A stretch of DNA of 64,000 bases. Origin: Mermis nigrescens (lineage: Eukaryota; Nematoda; Enoplea; Mermithida; Mermithidae). The stretch spans positions 17,769,403 to 17,833,402 of the forward strand of contig JAVLUZ010000157.1 of assembly GCA_036768485.1 (NCBI GenBank), written 5' to 3'. A program made the translations under genes and the position numbers. Numbering within the stretch: the first letter of the stretch is position 1; every line of letters begins with the position of its first letter. Shown here piece by piece: positions 55,101-64,000 of the stretch. The notes beneath the pieces were generated by a model that ran no database searches, was not told the origin of the DNA, and saw only the letters and a list, made by a program, of their open reading frames with translations.

Positions 55101-56172
55101 ATTGTGTCCCAATTCTCCGACCGTCCTGATTCTCTGACCATCCCGATTCCCCGACCATCCCGATTGTCCGACCATCCCGATTCTCCGACCGTCCCGATTC
55201 TCCGGCTTTCCCGATTCTCAGACCATCCCGATTCCTCCGCCTAATGCTAAAAGAGTTTTTTAAATTTGCGAGTGATCTCGTTTCTCTCGACCGTCCCCAT
55301 TCTCCACCCGTCCGATTCTCCGACCATCCCGATTCTCCAACCATGGTAAGATTTGACAAGTTTTGACTATGACTGCATTGCACGATTTATAATGCAGTAC
55401 CTACGAACGCATCCCACACATGTACATAACATGAATATATGTGTTTTGCGTCAGATGTGTACTTATTCAATCGACCACTTATATAGGTACATGGATACCT
55501 ATTTATTCGATTAACCAGCGTAACGCAATACGATGTATCTCTGCTCTGAACTTATAAAAATAGAAACAAAAAATGGAAAATGCAAATTAGACAGAAATAT
55601 TTAGCGTCGTTTTCGAGACGTTTGACATACAAAGGTATAACTGCATTAATACTAAAAGTCTGAGCTGGGCAAGGAGATATACTTTGATGTAACTTCTGTT
55701 ATTCTCACTTTTAAAGTAAAAATGAAACGAATACTTGTAATGTCAGACGAAAAAAATTACTTTCAATTTTACTGAATGACAAAAATAATACGTTATGGAA
55801 AAAATCCGTGAAATTACATAATAATTCGATCTCTAAATAAGTCCTTTATTACATGTATGTGCAACCGCTATTCAGCAGTTGATTGACATGTGGTTTATGC
55901 CACCTGGTCATATTTGAATCTGCAGTCGGAGAATCGGGAAAAGTCTGGAGAATTGGGACTTGACGGAGAATCTGGACGGTTGGAGAATCGAGACGATCGG
56001 AGAATCGAGATGGTGGAGAGAATCGGGACGACGGAGAATCCGGGACAGTTGAGAAACGAGAATTTTTGCAGAATCTTGAAATAACCTCTCTTAGCATTAG
56101 GCGGAGAATCAGGACGATCGGAGAATCAGGAAAGTCGGAGAATCGGACGGTCGGAGAATCGGGACAGAGTGA
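55101..56172. mobile_element. Element with 18-bp minisatellite inverted arms and 8-bp TSD
   Basis: Both ends are built from tandem copies of CCGATTCTCCGACCATCC-like units: about 14 units at 55113-55345 and about 13 in inverse orientation at 55925-56168. The tips GTGTCCCAATTCTCC and GGAGAATCGGGACAGAG are inverted. It is flanked by TGCGTACG at 55093-55100 and 56173-56180, a perfect 8-bp duplication. The 570-bp centre is AT-rich without a gene. It is probably a non-autonomous foldback or hAT-type element. Confidence 0.75.
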
Positions 56173-56192
56173 TGCGTACGTATATTCAGCGT

Positions 56193-56240
56193 AACCCGGA
56201 CACTTTAAGGCACGGACGCTTTAAGGTGCGACACCGGCCG
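56193..56240 (-). repeat. Right copy of the CCTTAAAGTGTCCGG inverted repeat
   Basis: It is the inverse of 40601-40657, with CCCGGACACTTTAAGG and GCTTTAAGGTGCGACACCGG. It lies 12 bp beyond the target duplication of the element at 55101-56172. Confidence 0.7.
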
Positions 56241-56277
56241 GGTATAAAGTACCTACTTGCGATGCGGCTAAACAGTA

Positions 56278-58012
56278 AACCGGTATTCCTTCCATACAAA
56301 CACAGTAGTGTATAACGTGTGTAGGTATATGTTATAACGAGTAGGGTCATCAAATGGTACACAATGGCGCGTTTACTGTAAGCTGTCTCCGCCCACTGTG
56401 CCACGATGGAGTTAAGGGTACATCGAAAATTATGCGGAAAAGTAAAAAATATTTGTTTACGGCTATTGTCGCTTTTGTACTTTGGATACGCAAAATGTGC
56501 AATGAAACAATTTTTAGTAGTCAATAAGGTAAAAAACAAAACAGTCACCTATAGAGGTGCTGTAAAAAAGCGGCGAATATCACCCAACAAATCAGCAAAT
56601 GGGGTTTCCACAATGCACGCCCTCGCATCAATATTCTGCCAAATGTCCTGACAACAAATTTTCAGACGTTCCACGCATTTTTCGTAAAAGTGTCGTCTTG
56701 ATGTGACCCCAATGACATTCAATTCATTGAGTGTGGGCCCCGGTGGCAGGATCAACAAAATTCTGTTGGTGATTAACCGTTTGATGCTGGTAATTTTGTA
56801 GCCAATTGGGGATATTTATGTGAGTAATTCTTGTTCGAGGAGCAATTTGCGCCTGGAATAGTGGGCGCAAGGTATCCTCATTTCAGCGCAACACGTGAAA
56901 CATTCTATATTCCTGGTATCCATTTGGCATTTTCCAAACAATTCCAAATACCCAGGGCCCAACGATTTGTCGTCCATAGGGTATTGGTGAGGTATGTGTA
57001 CACCTGCGTTAGCCATGTGTACATAAAAATAGCCACAACGAATAAAGTTCATAGATCACCTCTTATAAGACAAAATCTATCTAAAAAATTATCAGAGAAA
57101 ATTTATGAACGCCTTTGCAATTAAATTTTCTAAAATTGCGTGAACTCCTGTTATTAGATGTAGGTTGTGTAAGCGTCTGAGCATCAAGAATGAGACCATT
57201 AGATCTACCAAAATTTTCAGATGTTATTTAACCTTCTGTCATATTATAAAATTGCTGACAATAATACAATGGCAATCAAGGATTGAGGAAACAAATTAGT
57301 TGATGTGTCGTCGTGTCAGTATCAATGTGAAGTACCTAACCAATGTATTTTGTCCTCGGTGAGGGGGTGCAAGATTTTTAAAGGTCAAAAAACGGCCTTA
57401 AAAATGCTGGTATGGCGAAAAACCGCCATTTTTCAACGTTTCTAATCGAGCTCTATCCATTGGCATCAAAAATTGCGAAAAAAATTAAAAATTTTAAAAA
57501 ATTGATCCTGAGAGGCGGTGTTTTGGTTTCTGGGGGAAAGTAGTTTGATTTCTTGGGGGTGCATACCCCTTAACTCCCCACACCCAGGTGCTGCTTACCA
57601 GTACCCGTCCATAGTTCTGCCAGCTGGGAAGCTCGATTTCCAAGCACAAGGCGCCATCGGTTGTGTATTTTCTACGACCACGCATCAGACTCTCATCTCT
57701 CATCAATCTGATATGCTTCTCCTGGGCCGCCCATTGGTGCAGCTGCCCTTAGGGCTAATAAGCAAGGTCGGATCGGTAACTATCGTCATATTGTATGGAA
57801 TCCAATAACAACCAAAGTCCAAAAACGGCAATAGCTGTAAATAAATATTTATTTGCTTTCCCGCATAGTTTCTTACCAGATAAACCAATTGTGACACAGT
57901 GCTTGGAGTTAGGTTACGGTAAACGAGCCACTGAGTGCCACTTAATGATCCCACACATTGATAACATATACACACGTTATACGCAACTGTGTACGTACGG
58001 AAGAAATACCGT
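56278..58012. mobile_element. Foldback-like structure with 200-bp diverged inverted arms
   Basis: 56278-56500 is the inverse of about 57830-58012. Aligned landmarks are TATGTTATAACGAG / TTGATAACATATAC, AACGTGTGTA / ACACGTTATAC, and TTTCCGCATAA / TTTCCCGCATAG. Peptides read outward-to-inward from each arm keep a similar frame (YSKRA..YHLM...YTRYTLL.LYGRNT and YGKRA..CHLM...YTRYTQL.TYGRNT). The loop contains a truncated family B MITE. No transposase is recognised. Confidence 0.6.
57361..57597 (+). mobile_element. hAT-type MITE, family B, left-truncated copy 6
   Basis: It begins within the family at GGGGGTGCAAGATTTTTAAA and ends CCCACACCCAGGTG. The interior CATCGAGC...CCATTGGCATC is diverged (AATCGAGCTCTATCCATTGG). 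No target duplication. Confidence 0.7.
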
Positions 58013-60386
58013 AATTGACCTCTTGATGTAGCTTACATATGTAGTTTACCATATATAATAATTAATAATGTTTACCTGCTTGTTTAATTGAAATGCAATT
58101 TAATTGAGTACCCAATTAAAATTTGATTTTAGTTTGGTTGAAATCTGCCTCAAATAATAAAAAAATTGAAATTTTCGAAAATCTCTAAGAAAATTAGGTA
58201 GGTAGGTACAGATTAACGACAATTCGTAAAAAATCACTTAGAAAAAAGGTCGATATAATGTTGAAAAATGTCTAAAAAATCAAAACATTAGATAAGTTCA
58301 ATGCAGTTCAACCTCCCTAGAATGAACATAAATGTCATATTCGAAATTTCTCTAATATTCCTTCATTTTATTCAACATGCGAACCTTTAATAGCTTCCAA
58401 ATAGCTACAAGCGTTTTAAAATTTTGAGAGGCATGTTCTCGCTTAAGTTTCCAACTTCCGGAAAAGGAACAGCGTAAAAACGATCAGAAATTCTCAGAAA
58501 ACACATTGATCAATTTTCGCCTACACAGAAGCTATTTTTAATAAGATCCTGTGTAACAAGTGTGATTTTGGCAGATATCACGTTTTGATTTAAATCTAAT
58601 TTAACCAAAAATAAACTGACTTTGATAGGAAGTTTTATTGAAATGCTCTCAACAATGAACTAAAATTTAACTCTTAAATATGGGCGAAGGAAAAACAGAC
58701 ACTCTTTTAAGGGCTTATAGCTCACTACAATGTCAATAAAAAGTTAAAACAATAGTTTATATTAATGAAAGAGCGGGTCAGGATCTATGGGAAAATTTTG
58801 ACTTGATGATATTCGTTCAAAACTCGTAATATAGTCTAACAAGAGGTACTTTAATCAAAAAGGTATTGCTTTTGCACTGCTTTTCTTTAAAACTTCACTA
58901 CGAAAATCAAAATGTCCGTTTTGGACGGCCCACAGAATGCTATCACTTTTTTATTGTGTTACAGATGAGGGTCTGATTATAATTTATAAATACATAAACT
59001 ATTCAACTCAATTTATCCATCTCTTCTCTACTAAGCATATAGAACAAAAAATTGTGTTTTGAAGCGTGCGTGCGATCCCATACAGTTAACATGTGCAATT
59101 TTAGTGGTATCGACATTTTTTATCGTATCCCACTGTAGGTATTGAAACGAAAAAATCAGACACCATTTCGACCATGGAAAATTAGAATATCATAAAATTA
59201 TTTGTTGTAATTCACGCTGATATATTGCCCCTATTTAAGGGCTAAAAAAGTAGAAAAGAGTTTATCGTGCATCTGCGAACGTCACTAAAGAGATCAAAAT
59301 CTGAAACGAGTGCTCAGAGTTTGGGATCAATATTCAAAAAATCAATATTCAAATATTTTACGCCTCAAACTTGATGATAAACAAAAAATTGGTCCAAAAA
59401 ATGGAAATAATTTATAATGGTTTTCGAGTTTTCTTTCACAGTAGGTCGATTTCAAACGGCATTGGTTGCGTTGGCATGAGTAAGCATCAGTGGACATAGG
59501 CGTAGGAGACTTTTTCGGTCCACTTAGTCCACTTTTTTGTCCTTGACAATGAATAAATACAAGTAATTCTTCAATTTTGTTCCATCGAAGGATTTTTCAT
59601 TGCATGGAGTTACATAGCTTCCGGAGAGTCTTAAGTTGAGAGTACAACCTCAAATTGATCTTTGTAGCGCTCGATAATTCAGTAACGATGTGTCAATGTA
59701 GCGGACGAAGTCCACCTTCAAAAAAAGTTAAAATCCATGCAAATTTATGTCTGGAAGATGATAACTCGTCGTCTTATATAGGACTATCAAAACATTAGCG
59801 CACGGGTTTGACGTTTATCTAGATTGAAAAATTTTGTTCATATGCGGTATCGCCCAGACATGCATGCACGTTAGGTGAGGGGTCTCTAGACCCTCCAGCG
59901 GAATAAAAGACATTTTGTGGTGAGAATGAGGCAAAATCGTGGTCAAATGAATGAAAATTGGAATTTTGTACAAAAGCCCTTGTATATAATTGACCAGAAA
60001 TCGTTGATCAATATACGAGTATTTCGTTAACCATTTTAGCATTTATACTCGTTTTTGAGTCCATTTTAGCTCCAAAACGCCCTGGCTGATGATTCTTAGA
60101 CACTTAAAATATCTAAATCCCACACAACTCACAAACTTCAACTACAGGTGCATGATTGTCAAATTTTCTTCGGCACCCCACTTTTTTATTTTACAATTAT
60201 AGTTAGCATGCTCCCAGTGAATCGAAATTTATGGCGGAGCCCCTGAGTAAGCCGATAGAGTTCAAATAATTCGTCAGAAGCGATTCATATTATTTCTTAA
60301 ATTATTTTTCAATTTAATTTATGTATGTTACTTTATTACGTTTCTTCAAGCAAATTCGGGGTTGCCTACTTCATAAAAAAAGACTT
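58013..60386. other. AT-rich sequence, nothing recognised
   Basis: 2.4 kb without a recognisable gene or element. A fragment GTTCCATCGAAGGATTTTTC at 59580 resembles the tip of family H. An ACGGGTTTGAC segment at 59802 has similar context at 31755. Confidence 0.4.
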
Positions 60387-61033
60387 AACAAAGAAAAATG
60401 CTCCGATGGAACAAAAGGATGAATTTACTTGAATTTCTTCATTGTTAAGGATGCAAAAGGAGGGGACTCAGGAATATTTCCATTTATGCGCAGGAGCCAT
60501 AGGAATGTGCTCAACAGTTAGACTTCCCCTAAACAACGCAAAAATCGAATTATATTCTGTGGCCTGTAAAAAATGAGGGAGCAGTCACGAAACGTTTCAA
60601 TTAAAAACGCAAAAAGCATTGAAGACACTTTCATGACTATTAAATAATCAATGTATTATTTATTTCTTGAAATCTTGACCTTCCACAATGCTTTGGCGTA
60701 AATGACAAAAGTGTAAACTTTACACCTACAAGGCCAACTCAATATTTTGCACAAAAACCACAAAAAATTTCTTTAAATTATCCAAAATTAAGTAACCAAA
60801 ATACTCGCCATCGTAATTGATTTTACTGTGGAAAATATGCAGAAACGCGCATAGGCCGCAGGATATAATTCGATTTTTACGTTGATTAGGGGAAGTCTAA
60901 GTGTTCAGCACATTTCTATGGCTCCTGCGCATATAGGGAAATTTTACCTAGTCCCCTCCTTTTACATCCTGAACAATGAAAAAATTCAAGTATATTCACC
61001 TTTTATGTTCCATCGGATCATTTTGCTTTGCTA
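60387..61033 (+). mobile_element. Long-inverted-repeat element, family H, copy 3
   Basis: ACAAAGAAAAATGCTCCGAT at the left and its inverse (ATCGGATCATTTTGCTTTG) at the right, with arms of about 200 bp containing GGAGGGGACT and a GCGCAGGAGCCATAG segment absent from the other copies. The loop (60580-60850) has TTTACACCT and GTGTAAAC motifs like the large inverted duplication. Confidence 0.8.
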
Positions 61034-61069
61034 GTTCCCTTCTTTTACTTGATACTTCGGGCTATATAT

Positions 61070-61440
61070 CCGCCCTAGCCAGTCAAACAAGATGAAGAAC
61101 AAGGAAGATCATTTGAGTTACGCAAGTTAGGACATATCCTTTGGAAGGTAATAGCCTTAAAACAAGGGATTAGTCTAGGGAAGGGAGCAGCCATGAGGAG
61201 GGCAGCCGTCCTAGGGAAGGGAGTGGCCTTGGGGGAAGGCAACGATCAAGGTCGGAGTCCCCCTGCTAGACATCCCGCGCTCCTAAGCTACCGGACCGAC
61301 CAGTGACAAGCGACCGACCAACCAACTGCAGATAAAGGACCGATCGACTAATGCCAGATGTGGCCGATCAACCGCCTGAAGTCAGGTAAGACTGCTCCAA
61401 GCTGTGAGCCGTGTAGAGGTGGAGCAGCTTAAGGTGTTTT
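61070..61440. other. GC-richer island of unknown nature
   Basis: About 350 bp clearly richer in G and C than its surroundings, with direct repeats such as CTAGGGAAGGGAG (61174 and 61213) and a perfect consensus splice donor CAG/GTAAGA at 61385. No frame stays open with a recognisable protein. It may be an untranslated or non-coding exon, or an element fragment. Confidence 0.35.
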
Positions 61441-62453
61441 TGCCGGCCAATGACAGCCTTTACTTTACACTTTAAATTCGTATTTTACACTTAGTGTGTA
61501 TCTAATTTTTCTAGTTTGTTTTTCAGGTTTTTGGGTTGACGAGATGACTACTTCGGATCAACGACTTTTCCATTTGTTCACCCGTTTTTCACAATTTTAT
61601 ATTAATTTTTTTGGCTGAAATGAACTTTACACTTGCTATTTGTTAACTCTAGATCATCAAATATCTTACTTCTTCTGGTTTTTGACATAAATAAAGTTTA
61701 AAACTTTTCGCTTTATCCACCTCTATTTCATCAAATGGAAGCTACACGTTTTACAGTCATTTTTCAATTTGACGGAGCACCATTTTGCAGCGTTAAAGCA
61801 CGTCTATTTTCCGCCAGTTCCGAAACGTCAGTTGGATTGTTGAAAAAAGGCGAAAATTAGACTTCTGCATAAACCGCAGATTGAATGAGCAAAATCTGAA
61901 TTTTAGTCGTAAGGTATTAAAGTTTTCCACGATTTCTCTAAAATTTATGCACCCAATTTCGTCATTCGCTTCGCCTGCAAATTCAACAGTCAGTTCATTT
62001 ATCCGCTCCATAGACTGCAAATGGGACATTAGTCCCGGGTAATTGCCACTCGACTGGATTCCTTTTAAAATCAGGTGACGAGGATCGAAGTGAGGGTGCA
62101 GTCTTCAAGCTCCGTCAAAGTTCCTTCATTTTGCCTCATGCCCCACAAAATTTTCCATTTTCCCATTTTAGTGATGCAGACCCCCACGTGTATGTCTGGT
62201 AATGAAACTTTAGCGAAAATAGGCCGTTTTGAATGGAACATTGCATGAACCCGCCCAGCAAACTAATTTTCTTTACACCCGATTGTTTCATCGCACGACC
62301 CGCCATGTATAAGAAAAATATAGTATAAGAAAAATTTGCTAACCACTCTGTCAAGCAAGCGAAAAATCGAGCACTACAGTAATAAGGATGTTTTTCGAGC
62401 GGATCCATGCACGCACAATACATGGTCTACAAAACTGACTGTGGTTGTTTATG
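61441..62453. other. AT-rich sequence, no gene recognised
   Basis: TTTACAC and GTGTAAA motifs recur around 61465-61700. The frames at 62029-61793 and 62423-62136 (minus) have no recognised domain. Confidence 0.4.
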
Positions 62454-62455
62454 TA

Positions 62456-62696
62456 TAGTCTATTTCACGGAACATTGTGCACGGAATTCGATTTTTAATG
62501 CTATAGCGAACAGCTACAAAAGTGGTTTCTACGCAGCTGACCGAAGCTACACTTTTGCATAATAGAACTTCATATAAATATTCATTGCTATGCACAATAT
62601 CACGATTGCAACATCAATTAAACCGCTTTTGTAATCAATTTGCATTGAATCAAGAATTGTGATTTATGCACATATGCAGTTTCTTGAAACAGATTG
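62456..62696. mobile_element. Small TA-flanked MITE, copy 1
   Basis: TAGTCTATTTCACGGAAC at the left and TTCTTGAAACAGATTG at the right are diverged inverted repeats flanked by TA. It is related to the neighbour at 62733-62894. Confidence 0.6.
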
Positions 62697-62732
62697 TAGG
62701 TACCTATGCACCTAACTGTATTACTTTATCTA

Positions 62733-62894
62733 CAGTCTGTTTCACATAACTTCGTGCAATTCTAAGAGTTTTTATTGACAGTAAGCCGAGGGTCACAATA
62801 ATTATATATCAGGTCAATGCTGTAATCGCAATCTGTCAGATTATTGTCGGAGATGGTTTAAAAATTTATGACCGAAGTTGTGTGAAACAGACTA
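62733..62894. mobile_element. Small TA-flanked MITE, copy 2
   Basis: CAGTCTGTTTCACATAACTT at the left and AAGTTGTGTGAAACAGACTA at the right are inverted repeats of about 24 bp, flanked by TA on both sides. 162 bp, non-coding. Confidence 0.8.
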
Positions 62895-63050
62895 TAAATG
62901 TGTGATCAAACAAAGGATAACGAGACTTGGTCTTATTTTTTGGAATTGGCAAAAGAACGTACTAATAGGCCAACCAAGTTGATGTGACGGTTTGCATACG
63001 TTTTCACATAAGTTGAACAACCCACGCAGATTGCGTTAGACCCCAGAATT

Positions 63051-63121
63051 CTATTTTTAGTAACATTTTTGGCGATTCCACTCAGCCAAAACCCCCAGAA
63101 TTTTCGTGCTACCCATGTATG
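63051..63121 (-). mobile_element. hAT-type MITE, family B, right-end fragment
   Basis: CCCCCAGAATTTTCGTGCTA then CCCATGTATG is the right end of family B. Upstream only ACCCCAGAATTC and a short stretch match. Confidence 0.6.
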
Positions 63122-63259
63122 AGGCCAACACTAATAGAATTAATTGAAAAAACAGTGATTAACACAGGAATTATGGCAAGCTGTGGAATTTTCAAGATGG
63201 CGCATAAATCTTCTTCGCTGCATTCACGACTATTAATTTAGCATTAACATTAATTATCA

Positions 63260-63996
63260 GATTCGTAATCTACAACACAACTTAGGGGCAACATTTAAAA
63301 AAATTGGCCTTTCGCTAAGTGTTTGATACCCAATGCTCAGAGCGGAAAAGTGCTTCTCAATATGAACTTTACACTTGTGCTAATAACGCAATATTGGGTA
63401 AATAGAAACAAAATAAACTAGAACCTGTAACGCTTAGGTCAGGGCACATTTTTAGCATAATCAGCATGTTCCGCCTACTCAGCGGAGTAGCTGAAGAAAT
63501 TTCTTTTTTGGTCTTGAACCCTTTACTCTAAAACGAATATTGCGTTAAAAGAGAAAAAGATTTGATTTTTGAGATATTGTAACTTTCTGAATTATAAAAC
63601 TAATTGGACTGCGCAAAAACTAAAATTGAATTTGATCAGCTATAGGATACGTAAAGAGTAAAAAACCATTATGCTTTATACTTTCTGCGCAACAACCATT
63701 GCGTTTAAAGAAATTTTAGGGTCAGATTCGTAATCTACAACTCGGGGGCAACATTGAAAAAAATTGGCACTCGCAAATTCTTTGATCCCCAATGCTTTGA
63801 GCGGAAAAGTGCTTCTCAGTGTAAACTTTACACTGGTGCTAATAACACAATATTTGGTGTATAGAAGCAAAATAAACTAGGATGTGTAACGCTTAAGTCA
63901 GGGCACATTTTAAGCGTAATCAGAATAGATCCGCCTACTTAGCGGAGTAGCTGGAAAGATTTTCTATTCCGTCTCGATCCCTTTACACTAAAACGA
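63260..63996 (+). repeat. Tandem repeat with 461-bp period
   Basis: CAGATTCGTAATCTACAACxC at 63260 recurs at about 63722. The units share GAGCGGAAAAGTGCTTCTCA, CTGTAACGCTTA(G/A)GTCAGGGCACA and CGCCTACT(C/T)AGCGGAGTAGC. They also carry the TTTACAC motifs of the 27.5-35.5 kb duplication. The second unit runs to the window edge. Confidence 0.85.
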
Positions 63997-64000
63997 TCAC

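Noticed and set aside
55072..55383. Gly/Arg/Ser/Glu-rich minus-strand frame
   Set aside because: It is the translation of the 18-bp minisatellite.

Overview
The window is AT-rich invertebrate nuclear DNA that consists almost entirely of transposable elements in various states of decay. There are no prokaryotic features. Genes have introns, coding fragments sit in long non-coding tracts, and nearly every element has eukaryotic termini and target-site duplications (TSDs). The taxon cannot be fixed from the sequence. One intron that appears to use a GA donor recalls the copepod Eurytemora affinis, where GA/GG donors were reported as common (from memory). A short run of the nematode telomere hexamer is the only opposing hint. 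Both clues are weak.

Host genes: (1) A minus-strand gene of the phosphoglycolate phosphatase/chronophin (HAD) family. Its first four exons are at 16866-16785, 16213-16146, 12810-12715 and 8274-8134, and the 3' end was not found and probably lies outside the window. The exons are tiny (68-141 bp) and the introns are filled with MITEs. Exon 3 joins exon 4 in the family's expected register only if a GA-AG intron is removed, and GATAACAT is duplicated across that junction. (2) A possible unidentified minus-strand gene with two compatible exons at 40160-40039 and 39327-39042.

Layout: 1-7.1 kb is one mariner element (1251-7094) split by nested insertions: a small hAT MITE, a 1.93-kb hAT with a BED-finger transposase remnant that itself contains another element, a second copy of that inner element, and three further inverted-repeat elements. 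7.1-18.3 kb is the phosphatase gene with its intronic MITE families. 18.6-22.4 kb is a decayed CR1/Jockey-like LINE. 22.6-23.7 kb is an inverted-repeat element with a 20-bp minisatellite. 25.9-27.5 kb holds two converging dead Tc1/mariner transposases. 27.5-35.5 kb is a large imperfect inverted duplication whose arms repeat a GTGTAAACTTTACAC-like motif; a Harbinger-type MITE interrupts the left half. 36.3-36.5 kb is a long TTA microsatellite. 40.6-54.3 kb is a degenerate Ty3/gypsy LTR element with about 4.5 kb of unexplained sequence after the integrase. 55.1-56.2 kb is an element with minisatellite inverted repeats and a perfect 8-bp TSD. 56.3-58.0 kb is a foldback-like structure. 60.4-64 kb has more MITEs and a 461-bp-period repeat.

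Every mobile-element coding sequence seen is broken by stops or frameshifts. The insertion order can be read from the nesting, and many small elements keep 7-8 of 8 TSD bases. All statements come from reading the sequence by eye; no alignment or database search was run, and approximate boundaries are marked as such.
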